64,000 nucleotides of DNA from Eubacteriales bacterium SKADARSKE-1 (GCA_030920305.1 JARLUB010000002.1:1-64000), one strand, 5' to 3'. Positions 7,276 through 15,603 are shown, counted from the first letter of the stretch. Translations and numbers: made by a program. Notes: generated by a model from the letters alone, not told the origin.

Positions 7276-7629
7276 ATGGAAAAAAGTAATGCTTACTACT
7301 ACAAGGTTGTTGAAAAGATGGATATTAAGGACTTTAACAAACAAACGAAGACAAAAAAGCATGAGTGCTTATTTGATGGGGACAAACATAGTGGGCACTT
7401 TGAAGAGGCTTATTTTGATAGAAGCTTAACAGGCTGGATTGAATTAATAGAAAATCCAAAGCTTTATAAAGCGGTCAAAGACTTACCGGTAGAAGACCAG
7501 ATTTTTATTAGCTACATAGTTAAGGAGGGAAAAACGCAGCGAGATTTAGCAAAAGTTTATAAAATGTCACAGGTTAAAGTGTGCAGAAATTTTGAAAAAA
7601 TTGTCGAAAAAATTCGGGTTAATTTATAA
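7276..7629 (+). CDS. sigma-70 region 4-like phage regulator
   Basis: A 117-residue protein from ATG 7276 (an upstream in-frame start at 7255 also exists). The C-terminal half, LPVEDQIFISYIVKEGKTQRDLAKVYKMSQVKVCRNFEKIVEKIR, matches the helix-turn-helix of sigma region 4. Such proteins in clostridial prophages act as late-gene activators or sigma-like factors. The N-terminal half has no recognisable domain. It stands alone between a terminator and a structured non-coding stretch, and its start lies in an inverted repeat. Confidence 0.68.
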   Translation: MEKSNAYYYKVVEKMDIKDFNKQTKTKKHECLFDGDKHSGHFEEAYFDRSLTGWIELIENPKLYKAVKDLPVEDQIFISYIVKEGKTQRDLAKVYKMSQVKVCRNFEKIVEKIRVNL

Positions 7630-7707
7630 AAAACAGAGAAATATCTTTAAAATGGTAATTTATAGCAAAAAAGTGAATCAAAAACATGTTGAATTTCCTT
7701 TATATAT

Positions 7708-7758
7708 ATAGAGGGTTTTTTAGAGTTTTAAAAAACTTAAACACATTTAACCCTCTAT
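7708..7758. other. nested inverted repeat after the sigma-like gene
   Basis: ATAGAGGGTT (7708-7717) pairs perfectly with AACCCTCTAT (7749-7758), with an inner AGTTTT/AAAACT hairpin. It is possibly the terminator of the sigma-like gene, although a clean T-run is missing. Confidence 0.4.
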
Positions 7759-7769
7759 TTAACAAAATG

Positions 7770-8040
7770 CGCGAACCTTGAAAATTTAATAGTCAACACT
7801 CAGCTACGTTAAACTGTTGGACAAGCGTCTTATCAAGTGCGCCCACTTAGATATAAAACTAATTGGTAATTAGTCCGCCAAGACTCCAGCAGCCCATAAT
7901 GATACTCCCGCACGCAGTCGAGATTAAGTTCCAGAGCGCGGTTCCAATGAGGGAAAGGTGAAATTCCTGTGTTACCGTTAACCAGCGGTAGGCTGAGAGG
8001 TTGAAAGTTTTAAATCTTAAGAAAGCATTTTCGTATAACC
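7770..8040 (+). ncRNA. candidate structured RNA upstream of the recombinase genes
   Basis: About 270 bases that are clearly more GC-rich than their surroundings, without an open frame, and dense in short perfect hairpins: AAGTG/CACTT (7835-7848), ACTAATT-GGT-AATTAGT (7858-7874), GGAA/TTCC (about 7952-7967) and TACCG/CGGTA (7973-7990). It is read in the same direction as the small gene at 8083 and the recombinase. It could be a riboregulator of the recombinase operon or a mobile-element RNA. It does not match the consensus I know for cobalamin, TPP, T-box or group II intron elements. Confidence 0.42.
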
Positions 8041-8082
8041 ATGGTAATAATTGCTAATTATATTTTATAGGGGGGCGAATTA

Positions 8083-8307
8083 ATGAAAATCGAAATAGAT
8101 GATGAGAATAAGATCTTAGCATTTTGGTTCGCCAATGGGGAAAACTCGAGCGACGAAATGCCCCAGATGATTTCTACTTTGATTGAAAAATACAGAAGAA
8201 AGAAATATATTATTGCTGTATATAAATCTGGCGACAAGAGCCTAAAAGATCTAACTACTGAGTTGGTTCTTGCAAACTATAGAAGTATAAATAATGCATT
8301 AGCCTAG
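8083..8307 (+). CDS. small protein upstream of the serine recombinase
   Basis: A 74-residue protein with strong RBS GGGGGG and ATG. It is acidic at the N-terminus (MKIEIDDENKILAFWFANGE) and then helical with a basic KYRRKKY patch. No family is recognised. It ends 77 bases before the recombinase start and is probably in its operon, so it may be an accessory factor such as a recombination directionality factor, judged only from size, charge and position. Confidence 0.55.
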   Translation: MKIEIDDENKILAFWFANGENSSDEMPQMISTLIEKYRRKKYIIAVYKSGDKSLKDLTTELVLANYRSINNALA

Positions 8308-8384
8308 AGAATAATTTGTTATTGAAAATAAAGGTAACAGATGTTACAATGTTATCTATAACATATTTTAAGAAGGTGAAAACA

Positions 8385-10196
8385 TTGGGCAAAGAAATAA
8401 AGAATACTATAGTTGGATATGTAAGGATCAGCTATGATGAGGACAAAGAAAATTATGAAAGCATTTTAAATCAAAAAAGTATTTTACGTGAATATGCAAA
8501 GAAAAACCTTGGTGTTGATGATATTTATATTTTTGAAGATGATAACTTTTCTGGATATTCTTTTAATCGTCCTGGTTTTTTGGCAATGCGAAAAGAAATT
8601 GAAAAAGGAAATATTAATGTTATACTTTCGAAGGATTTATCAAGATTAGGAAGACACAATGCCAAGACTTTATTGTTTATTGAAGATATGCAAGATATTA
8701 ATGTTCGTGTAGTTGCTATAAATGATGGAATTGACACGGCAGAAGATAATAATGATATAACGATGGGAGTAAAGACTTGGTATAATGAACTTTATGTTAA
8801 GGATATAAGTAAAAAGATAAGAAGTACTATTTCTAATAAACAGCGTGAAGGAAAATGGATTTGCGCTGTGCCATACGGGTATGAAATGATAGATCCGAAG
8901 CAGCAATTGTTTAAAGTTGATGAAATTTCAGCGGAAATTGTTAGGCGTATTTTCAAACTCTATACTGAAGATGGTTGGGGGTATAAAAAAATTGCTAATT
9001 ATTTAACTGATAACAATATTCCAACACCAAGAATGCGTGAAAAAGAGGTTAAAGAGTCACGCGGAGAATCTTTTAATAGGGGAATAAGAAAAGAGTGGAG
9101 TATAATTAGCATTTCAACTATAATTTCAAATGATTTTTATGTTGGTACACTGAGAACAGGGAAATATACTCGCAAAAAGATAAATGGTTGTGACATAAAA
9201 CTTAACAGTAAAGATCATAATGTGTTTGAAAATAATCATGAGGCAATAGTTGATAAAAAGACCTTTGACTTAGCTCAGAGATTTTTAAAAAGTAGATCAA
9301 CAAACAATTACCGTGGCATAAAAAAATACGATAATGTTTATTCGGGCTTGCTTTTTTGCGGTGATTGTGGGTCACCTATGTTTTCTATAAGTAATGCCAA
9401 AAGACCAGCGGCATATACTTGTGGATCTTATCATAGAAGAGGGCTAAAGGGGTGTACTTCACATCACATTTTGGAAAAAACATTAAATTTATTGCTTAAA
9501 AAATATTTAATTGGTTTAAGAGTTAATTCTGAAGAAATGATAAATGAAATTAGTAAAACATTAGAACAAGAAAAAAATAAAAATAAAAAGGTTAACAATA
9601 CAGTGGGTCTTTTGCAAAATCAAATAGAACAAGTAAAAAAAGAATTAAAAACCTTAAAGATGCAACGGATTAGGGAAATAACTAAAAAACCAGAACAAAT
9701 GGAGGACATAGAAAACCTTTACGATGAGCTTGAATTTGACGTCATAAATAAGTTAAAAGGATTTGAGAACCAACTTGTTCATTCAGAGAAGACAAAAAAG
9801 GATGTGACGCAACTTAAACAAGTAGCTTCAAACGCTTTATCTGTATTTGATAATATTATCGGGAAAGATACATTTAGCCGTGTAGACCTTGAATTAATAA
9901 TAGGAAAAATTATTGTTTATGAAAATAGGATAGAGGTTGAATTAAAGCCGGATATTTCTAATGTTTTTTCTATAGGAGAAACTGTTGTAAATTTTAATTC
10001 AGGAAACAAAAATATCTCAAAAGACCTAGTTATAATCCAAAGTGCGCCAAAGCACAAGGATAAGGTTTTTGTTTCCAATGTTATTAATAATGGATCACCC
10101 TCACGAATTCTTAAAGTCCTTCTTATTTCCTTTGGAATAACAACTCTTCCAAGGTCATCTATACGACGAACAATTCCTGTAGCTTTCACTTTTTAA
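8385..10196 (+). CDS. large serine recombinase (prophage integrase/excisionase)
   Basis: A 603-residue protein. TTG at 8385 is preferred because GAAGGTG precedes it and the resolvase domain begins at once. Order: catalytic domain with YVRIS nucleophile Ser (about residue 16) and the SKDLSRLGR motif, recombinase domain (VPYGYEM..., IFKLYTEDGWGYKKIANYL), zinc ribbon (FCGDCG ... YTCGSYH, GCTSHH), then a coiled coil. These enzymes recombine attP and attB. The last about 35 residues are encoded by DNA that belongs to spoVT read in antisense, so the stop codon lies beyond the element boundary. It sits at the right end of the prophage, next to the interrupted gene, as in skin-type elements. Confidence 0.93.
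   Translation: MGKEIKNTIVGYVRISYDEDKENYESILNQKSILREYAKKNLGVDDIYIFEDDNFSGYSFNRPGFLAMRKEIEKGNINVILSKDLSRLGRHNAKTLLFIEDMQDINVRVVAINDGIDTAEDNNDITMGVKTWYNELYVKDISKKIRSTISNKQREGKWICAVPYGYEMIDPKQQLFKVDEISAEIVRRIFKLYTEDGWGYKKIANYLTDNNIPTPRMREKEVKESRGESFNRGIRKEWSIISISTIISNDFYVGTLRTGKYTRKKINGCDIKLNSKDHNVFENNHEAIVDKKTFDLAQRFLKSRSTNNYRGIKKYDNVYSGLLFCGDCGSPMFSISNAKRPAAYTCGSYHRRGLKGCTSHHILEKTLNLLLKKYLIGLRVNSEEMINEISKTLEQEKNKNKKVNNTVGLLQNQIEQVKKELKTLKMQRIREITKKPEQMEDIENLYDELEFDVINKLKGFENQLVHSEKTKKDVTQLKQVASNALSVFDNIIGKDTFSRVDLELIIGKIIVYENRIEVELKPDISNVFSIGETVVNFNSGNKNISKDLVIIQSAPKHKDKVFVSNVINNGSPSRILKVLLISFGITTLPRSSIRRTIPVAFTF
10080..10100. other. right attachment junction of the prophage (inside spoVT)
   Basis: Read on the minus strand, the codons match SpoVT up to the GDPL motif (to about 10088) and then stop matching, while the recombinase frame runs on from the other side. 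The crossover therefore lies within or very near this interval. The exact core bases cannot be set without the left junction. Confidence 0.7.
10088..10189 (-). pseudogene. spoVT: spoVT, 5' fragment of 34 codons, interrupted by the prophage
   Basis: Start GTG behind GGGAGG. The residues MKATGIVRRIDDLGRVVIP, then KEIRRTLRIREGDPL, are the AbrB-type DNA-binding N-terminus of SpoVT, the forespore regulator acting with sigma-G. After GDPL the frame continues for 56 codons into element DNA without similarity. The AbrB swapped-hairpin domain is cut, so the fragment cannot work. The 3' part is not in the window and should lie left of base 1 on the same strand. If the prophage can excise, the gene is restored; otherwise it is dead. 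Confidence 0.9.
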
Positions 10197-10264
10197 TTTC
10201 CTCCCTTTATAACTCTTAAAATTTTATAATCATATTTTTATTTTGGGAAAACCTTTAAATAAGA

Positions 10265-10621
10265 CTAACTTTTATCTCCAGGTTTTGAAACTAAGGCAGC
10301 AATGTATCCAAAAAATACTGCTGCTGCAATTCCAGCAGAACTTGCAGAAATGCCACCAGTTAAAATGCCCATAAGCCCTTTATCTTTTACAAATTCCATT
10401 GTTCCTTTTGCCATGGTATAACCAAAACCTGTTAGAGGAACTGTTGCGCCAGCACCAGCAAACTCTACTATTGGTTCATAAATTCCAATGGCTGTTAAAA
10501 TAACTCCAAGTGTTACAAATAATACCAATATGCGAGCTGGAGTTAATTTTGTACGGTCTATTAAAACCTGACCTATAACACATATTATCCCACCAACAAC
10601 AAAAGCTTTTAAATATTCCAT
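10265..10621 (-). CDS. spoVAE: stage V sporulation protein AE
   Basis: A 118-residue integral membrane protein of the SpoVA complex, which moves dipicolinic acid across the inner forespore membrane. Motifs seen: AFVVGGIICVIGQVLID, LTPARILVLFV, then GAGATVPLTGFG, GLMGILTGG and FFGYIAAL, spanning most of the length. ATG 10621 is chosen because AAAGGGTTGG precedes it; an ATG six codons earlier is possible. It lies upstream of the spoVT fragment on the same strand. spoVAC and spoVAD are not next to it; spoVAD is at 46471. Confidence 0.93.
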   Translation of the reverse strand: MEYLKAFVVGGIICVIGQVLIDRTKLTPARILVLFVTLGVILTAIGIYEPIVEFAGAGATVPLTGFGYTMAKGTMEFVKDKGLMGILTGGISASSAGIAAAVFFGYIAALVSKPGDKS

Positions 10622-10833
10622 AAAAACCAACCCTTTCATAAATTATTATTCCTAAAAAAATTTGCTTTTATGTACTATTTATTGAAATTATATTTACAAT
10701 TTTTATGTATTTAATGAGCCTTTTTATAAAATTTAATTTTAAAACAGGGAAGCAAGGATTGAAGAAATATTAACAAATATAAATTTTATTGTAAAAATCA
10801 AGTACATGGAAAAATGATTTTTAAAATAAAGTA

Positions 10834-10862
10834 TTGACATTTATTCTGGGATATAGTATCAT
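10834..10862 (+). promoter_or_regulatory. promoter of the tRNA cluster
   Basis: TTGACA (10834-10839), 17 bases, TATCAT (10857-10862), about 45 bases before tRNA-Val. Confidence 0.65.
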
Positions 10863-10907
10863 AAATATCGTCGCCAATACATAAAATTAATTTGGCGTAG
10901 GTTGTGG

Positions 10908-10983
10908 GGGAGCATAGCTCAGCTGGAAGAGCACTTGCCTTACAAGCAAGGGGTCACAGGTTCGAGCCCTGTTGTTCCCACCA
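10908..10983 (+). tRNA. tRNA-Val (TAC)
   Basis: Full cloverleaf. Acceptor GGGAGCA pairs with TGTTCCC. Anticodon loop CTTACAA gives TAC. GGTTCGAGCC T-arm. CCA is encoded. Confidence 0.97.
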
Positions 10984-10992
10984 TCAAAATAT

Positions 10993-11069
10993 GGCCCGGT
11001 AGTTCAGTTGGTTAGAACGCTAGCCTGTCACGCTAGAGGTCGACGGTTCGAGCCCGTTTCGGGTCGCCA
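10993..11069 (+). tRNA. tRNA-Asp (GTC)
   Basis: Full cloverleaf with anticodon loop CTGTCAC, discriminator G and encoded CCA. Nine bases after tRNA-Val. Confidence 0.97.
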
Positions 11070-11074
11070 TATTT

Positions 11075-11150
<76 letters not shown>

Positions 11151-11280
11151 AGCAAACCTGCTATATTGGTAAGTAAATTTTATTGTTATCATAATTGAAA
11201 AAATTAGGGATAGGCAATCATTTATTGTATTAATGCATTAAATTAAAATGTGGTGTTTGTTAATCTTTGCGTTTTAGTGT

Positions 11281-11356
11281 GCGGATGTAGCTCATCTGGT
11301 AGAGCGCCACCTTGCCAAGGTGGAGGTAGCGAGTTCGAGCCTCGTCATCCGCTCCA
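11281..11356 (+). tRNA. tRNA-Gly (GCC)
   Basis: Full cloverleaf. Acceptor GCGGATG pairs with CATCCGC, anticodon GCC, CCA encoded. 130 bases of AT-rich spacer separate it from tRNA-Phe, so it may have its own promoter. Confidence 0.97.
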
Positions 11357-11374
11357 TTTTTTTAATTTAATGTT

Positions 11375-11448
11375 GGCGCCATAGCCAAGTGGTAAGGCAT
11401 GGGTCTGCAAAACCCTGATCCCCAGTTCAAATCTGGGTGGCGCCTCCA
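11375..11448 (+). tRNA. tRNA-Cys (GCA)
   Basis: Full cloverleaf. Acceptor GGCGCCA pairs with TGGCGCC, anticodon loop TTGCAAA/CTGCAAA type with GCA, CCA encoded. Last gene of the cluster, before the accessory region. I saw no second copy of its 3' end up to 20.3 kb, so there is no evidence that it served as an att site. Confidence 0.97.
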
Positions 11449-11460
11449 ATTCTAATAATA

Positions 11461-11508
11461 AATCGCTCCAATATCGTAAAATGTGATATTGGAGCGATTC
11501 GTTTTTTT
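11461..11508 (+). terminator. rho-independent terminator of the tRNA cluster
   Basis: AATCGCTCCAATATC pairs with GATATTGGAGCGATT and is followed by seven T. It also stands at the 3' end of the convergent membrane gene. Confidence 0.85.
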
Positions 11509-11509
11509 A

Positions 11510-11929
11510 TTACCTTCTAAAGCTCAAAGCATTAATAATACATGATATCAAACATATTATCGATATAATCATAAGAGCAAAAAATACTGCGCCAATTGAT
11601 AAAAGTATTGTTATAGAAACAAATACAGGTGTTAAAACAATAGATAATGCTGCTAAAGCTATGATTATTGTTCCAATTGTTCCCGCCAACAAACATTTTC
11701 CATTAATACAAAGACATTTTACTAAAGCACCATAACGCTCACTACTAGCCAAAAACGCTGCAACAATTAGTATAATTAAAGATAGAACTGCTAAACCAAA
11801 AGCAATCCAAACTGAAATTACTATATTGGGAATCAGACTAAACGCAAAAAGAACCCCAACAAGAGCTCCAAAAACTAAACTTGTTAATATGCCTATACAA
11901 CCACAGGCTCTACATTCTTTCTTATACAT
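11510..11929 (-). CDS. four-helix membrane protein with Cys-rich N-terminus
   Basis: A 139-residue protein. ATG 11929 is chosen because AGGGGGTG precedes it. It starts MYKKECRACGCIG (three Cys in seven residues, possible metal site) and has about four hydrophobic helices joined by a short loop with CLCINGKC. Function is unknown. Similar small membrane proteins of spore-forming Firmicutes come to mind, but no named family is certain. Confidence 0.65.
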   Translation of the reverse strand: MYKKECRACGCIGILTSLVFGALVGVLFAFSLIPNIVISVWIAFGLAVLSLIILIVAAFLASSERYGALVKCLCINGKCLLAGTIGTIIIALAALSIVLTPVFVSITILLSIGAVFFALMIISIICLISCIINALSFRR

Positions 11930-12719
11930 AAAAAATTCACCCCCTACCTTATTATCATAATATGCAATTATTACGATACCGCGTACAAGCTTTAAAAACA
12001 TGTTTTTAAATTTGTGCCATTAAGCTCTATAAAGATAAGCAAATATGAAGTAAAGAATATAAAAAATACGGGGAAATAAATCATTAGGCCCCTTTTAAGA
12101 TTACACAGATACTATAAAACAAAAAATAAAATAAGAAGTAATAAAAATTTAAGTGGCAAGAAATTTAGAACCTTGAATCATAATTAAGGTGTTTGACAGA
12201 TAAAGTCATAAAGTACACCTTTTCTCGTTGTAATAAACAAACATCAAAAGCAAAACATAAAATATTATAAAAATAAGAATAACAGGGAATAAATTTTCAC
12301 AAGTAAAGTTTTTAGAAAAGCCTAAAAACTTTTAAGGGTTTAAGTTTAAAAAGATAATTTGGTTTTTCTGTAAAGGTAAGCGTTGTCAATTTCCATTGTA
12401 CGGCTACATTGCAAAGTTATATCTATGTTTAACTTTAGGTAAAACTTTCAAACTTTTATAATACTACTCTAATACTATTTATGAAGAGTTGAGAAACTTG
12501 ATAAAATCCTTAAATTTTGAAATATAGATAAAATATTAGCGAAATATTCTTTAATATTGTCAGTATTATTAAGGAGGGATTTAATAAAGCCACACCGCAC
12601 TTGGCGAATTTTACATATAAAAATACAAAATATATGATTTTTTGAGGTTTTAATGCTTTAGATGTAAAAAAACACAATAGATATTGATTAACATGTATAT
12701 ATTTCTACTTTTATGTATA
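11930..12719. other. non-coding AT-rich stretch with one hairpin
   Basis: No supported gene. At 12186-12225 AAGGTGT pairs with ACACCTT, with TGAC/GTCA inside, followed by TTTTCTC, which resembles a weak terminator without an upstream gene. The rest is featureless A/T-rich sequence before the promoter of the AAA+ gene. Confidence 0.4.
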
Positions 12720-12748
12720 TTGGTTTTATCCAATTTCTGTGATATAAT
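12720..12748 (+). promoter_or_regulatory. promoter of the exported AAA+ ATPase gene
   Basis: TTGGTT (12720-12725), 17-base spacer, TATAAT (12743-12748), 33 bases before the TTG start. Confidence 0.65.
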
Positions 12749-12780
12749 TAAAGTATTCAAAGATTTAAGGAGGATTTACA

Positions 12781-14592
12781 TTGAATTATAAAAAAACAGT
12801 AAAAAGTGTCATGGCATCTGCATGCATTCTTTCACTTTCAGCAGGGCCGTTGGCATATTCCAATCAAGCACATGCATCCTTTTTGACAGGTTGGCTAAGT
12901 TCACATAGCCAAGAGCAAATAGATACCGTTAAGCGTGAGGATTTATCTTTGCTAGATGAATGCTCTGAAAAGGCTAAAAAAATTAATTCTGTGGAACAAG
13001 CAAAAAAATTTTTAGATGAGGTTTTGAAACTTAATGGCAAGGTGGAGAAGAACTCTAGTGATTATAGTGAATTAGAGTCTATTTCTAAAAAAGTGAAAGA
13101 ACTTTTAAAACAAATTAATTTAGAACTTGATTTACAATCAATAGTAGATAGGCAAAAATTAGAAGAGCAAAAACTTGCAAAAGATAATTTAGAAAAGGCT
13201 CAACAGCTTGAACAAGAAAGACTAGAGAGAGAAGTCAAGGAAAAAATTAATAGTGCAAAATCTGCTCTAAATGAAAGAATAGATTCTTTATTGCGTGATC
13301 TAAAAGAAAAACAAAAAATAGAGAGTACTTCTGAAATTGACAGAATTTATATTGAATCAGATAAAATACGTGATAAAATAGATGGCATGACAACTTTAGA
13401 TAGAACTGAAAGTTTAAAAATGCTAATAAATGAATTGCAAGATGATATAAACAAAGTTTCTGCTGCTGAAGCTAAAGCTAAAAGGGAAGCTTTTGAAAAT
13501 TTATTGAAAGAAACGAAAAATAATTTTACAGCGGCAATTGAAAATTTATCAGTTGAGTTTAATGCAGTTGATCTAGGAGATGGTCCTTATGATGAAATTC
13601 AAAATTCCATTAAAGAATTAAAAACCATGGTTTCTACTTTTTCTGATATGAATTCATCAAATAAAATAGAAGAGAATATAAATTCAATTGGTTTAAAAAT
13701 AAAAAAATCTATTGATGATCAGAAAAAATCAGAAGAGGAAAAGCTAGAACGTGCCGAGCGAAGAGCTAATATAGAAAACAACCGTAATTTTGATAAACAG
13801 TTAGAATTATTATCAGAAGGCAAGATTTCAATAAAGGATGTAATCGGTGGAAATCAAAAGGCAATAGATAAGGTAAATTCTTTGTTTAAGGCATTTGAAA
13901 AGTATAGAGAAGGCGGTAAAATAAAACCGTCATCTAAAGGTGTATTATTCTATGGACAACCAGGAACCGGTAAAACCACTCTAGCCAAAGCTTTTGCTGC
14001 TGAAAAAGGTGTAGAATGCATAATGCTTACTCCATCAATGGTTATGGAAGCTGATGGAGCACAAAAAATGTTACAGATAATTGAGCTTGCAAAAAAATCT
14101 GCCAAAATTACCGGAAAACTAGTTGTATTACTTATAGATGAAATAGATGCAATTGGACAAAAACGCTCAAGCAGTGGTAGTGATAAAGTTTTGGTATCTT
14201 TAATGAACTCTTTAGATTTACTTAGTCCAGAAGATGGAGTAATTGTACTTGCTACAACTAATCGTAGAGAAGCTATCGATGCAGCTTTAGTTAGATCAGG
14301 TAGACTTGATCAAAGTGTTGAGGTTAGCTATCCAAACCAAGAGGGTATATTGGAAATTCTTAAAATTCGTTTAAGATATCTCCAGTTGGATCCAAGTATA
14401 AAACTAGAAGGATTTTCTAGCAGAATGAAAAAATTCAATGGTGCAGATATTGGAAAAGTTGTAGATTTGGCATTAGGGAATGCAATGGAACGTAATAAAG
14501 TTACCGAATTGTCAGATGCTGTTATCTTAAACTCGGATTTAGAATATGGTATAGCAACAGTCACAGATGAAAAATCTGATTCACTCATTTAA
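12781..14592 (+). CDS. AAA+ ATPase with a Sec signal peptide and long coiled coil
   Basis: A 603-residue protein, TTG start behind AAGGAGG. Residues 1-32 form a typical signal peptide: basic NYKKTVKS, hydrophobic core, AHA just before position 33. Residues about 45-360 are charged and heptad-like (coiled coil). The C-terminal third is an AAA+ module of the FtsH/proteasomal ATPase type: Walker A GQPGTGKTT (392-400), Walker B LLIDEID (451-457), sensor-1 ATTN and arginine fingers RSGR (505-508). All key residues are present and no protease domain follows. An ATPase made for export is very unusual because ATP is normally absent outside. If the leader stays uncleaved, it would instead be an anchor. 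Single gene, with a terminator after it. Confidence 0.88.
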   Translation: MNYKKTVKSVMASACILSLSAGPLAYSNQAHASFLTGWLSSHSQEQIDTVKREDLSLLDECSEKAKKINSVEQAKKFLDEVLKLNGKVEKNSSDYSELESISKKVKELLKQINLELDLQSIVDRQKLEEQKLAKDNLEKAQQLEQERLEREVKEKINSAKSALNERIDSLLRDLKEKQKIESTSEIDRIYIESDKIRDKIDGMTTLDRTESLKMLINELQDDINKVSAAEAKAKREAFENLLKETKNNFTAAIENLSVEFNAVDLGDGPYDEIQNSIKELKTMVSTFSDMNSSNKIEENINSIGLKIKKSIDDQKKSEEEKLERAERRANIENNRNFDKQLELLSEGKISIKDVIGGNQKAIDKVNSLFKAFEKYREGGKIKPSSKGVLFYGQPGTGKTTLAKAFAAEKGVECIMLTPSMVMEADGAQKMLQIIELAKKSAKITGKLVVLLIDEIDAIGQKRSSSGSDKVLVSLMNSLDLLSPEDGVIVLATTNRREAIDAALVRSGRLDQSVEVSYPNQEGILEILKIRLRYLQLDPSIKLEGFSSRMKKFNGADIGKVVDLALGNAMERNKVTELSDAVILNSDLEYGIATVTDEKSDSLI

Positions 14593-14633
14593 GATATAAA
14601 CAGAACAAAAAAGCCTTCATTGTAGGGAAATAT

Positions 14634-14676
14634 TAAAAAAACTGATGTCATTTTTTAATGACGTCAGTTTTTTTTT
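14634..14676 (+). terminator. rho-independent terminator of the AAA+ gene
   Basis: AAAACTGATGTCATT pairs with AATGACGTCAGTTTT and is followed by T-rich sequence, about 45 bases after the stop codon. Confidence 0.85.
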
Positions 14677-14885
14677 CTAACTGGATTACTTTAGTTAGAA
14701 AAAAAAACTATTTGTACTCATTTATCATCTTTTTCCTTGGTATTATGTAATCGCTTTTTCCGTTTTAACAAAATATCTTTTAATTAAGTTTTTCATAAAA
14801 AGCTATACACCAAAACTAGCTATTTGGTTATCATACCGTATAACTAATTTTGGTGTAAAAATCACATATTTAGTGGATCTTTTAT

Positions 14886-15281
14886 TTATAAGAAACTTTT
14901 TTTAGAGAGGCTTGATACCTTGATTGAAAGATCTTTTATAATTGTTTCCTGAATTTCGTGCGGTAAAACCCTATAAAAGCCTACCAATGCCTTTTCCCTT
15001 TTAGAAAGCTCATATATATGATTTGATTCTTTAGTTAAAAAGTATCTATTATCTTCAACATCACTAAATTTTTGATTCTGGCACTGTTCCTCCTGCTCAA
15101 AAATATCAGTGTAAGAAACATTAAATATTTTTGATAATTTTATTATAGTATTTATATCAGGATTTGTTTTTCCTGTTTCATAATAAGCATAAGTTGACCG
15201 ATCTATACTAAGTGCATCTGCAACTTGCTGTTGTGTATAACCAATATTTTCTCTAAGCTTTTTAAGCGTTTTTGATAACAT
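14886..15281 (-). CDS. XRE-family transcriptional regulator
   Basis: A 131-residue protein. ATG 15281 is preferred because AAAAAGGTGAG precedes it. N-terminal HTH (LKKLRENIGYTQQQVADALSIDRSTYAYYETGKTNPDI in two parts of one domain) is followed by about 60 residues ending in a helix with LSKREKALVGFYRVLPHEIQETI, the usual C-terminal dimer helix of clostridial XRE regulators. Its recognition helix is very like that of the prophage regulator at 6466-6747, suggesting a common origin or related operators. It faces the AAA+ gene and may regulate this accessory region. Confidence 0.82.
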   Translation of the reverse strand: MLSKTLKKLRENIGYTQQQVADALSIDRSTYAYYETGKTNPDINTIIKLSKIFNVSYTDIFEQEEQCQNQKFSDVEDNRYFLTKESNHIYELSKREKALVGFYRVLPHEIQETIIKDLSIKVSSLSKKSFL

Positions 15282-15569
15282 AAAACTCACCTTTTTGCAA
15301 CAGCATTTTTCACATTCTTTTTTATATTAATACACTTTAATTATAATTGACTAAAAAATTTTTTTCATGCATATGTGGCATATGTTCACATTGCAATTAA
15401 TTTCCACTTTTTTCCTATTTTAACCTAAAAAAACAATAAACGACCAAATTAATTTCCATTTGTGATAATTATACTTATAGTTTTGTATAAATTCAACTCG
15501 AAACGTTTATCTTTTACTTTTGTTTTGGTTGTTATTATAGAAAAAGCAAGTATATTTACATCAAAGCAA

Positions 15570-15597
15570 TTGGATGATAACTAAAAAATGATAGAAT
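15570..15597 (+). promoter_or_regulatory. promoter of a candidate non-coding RNA
   Basis: TTGGAT (15570-15575), 16 bases, TAGAAT (15592-15597). The predicted start near 15604 falls exactly at the beginning of the rod-shaped fold described for 15604-15790. Confidence 0.45.
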
Positions 15598-15603
15598 AAA
15601 TGC

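Noticed and set aside
7770-8040. Group II intron, cobalamin or TPP riboswitch, T-box
   Set aside because: GTGCG, GGTGAAATTCC and GGCTGAGAG look suggestive one by one, but domain V, the B12 box, the paired TPP core and the TGGNACC motif are missing.
9917-10189. A 90-residue minus-strand protein starting like SpoVT
   Set aside because: Only the first 34 codons match SpoVT; the rest is antisense of the recombinase gene. It is a gene fragment, not a separate protein.
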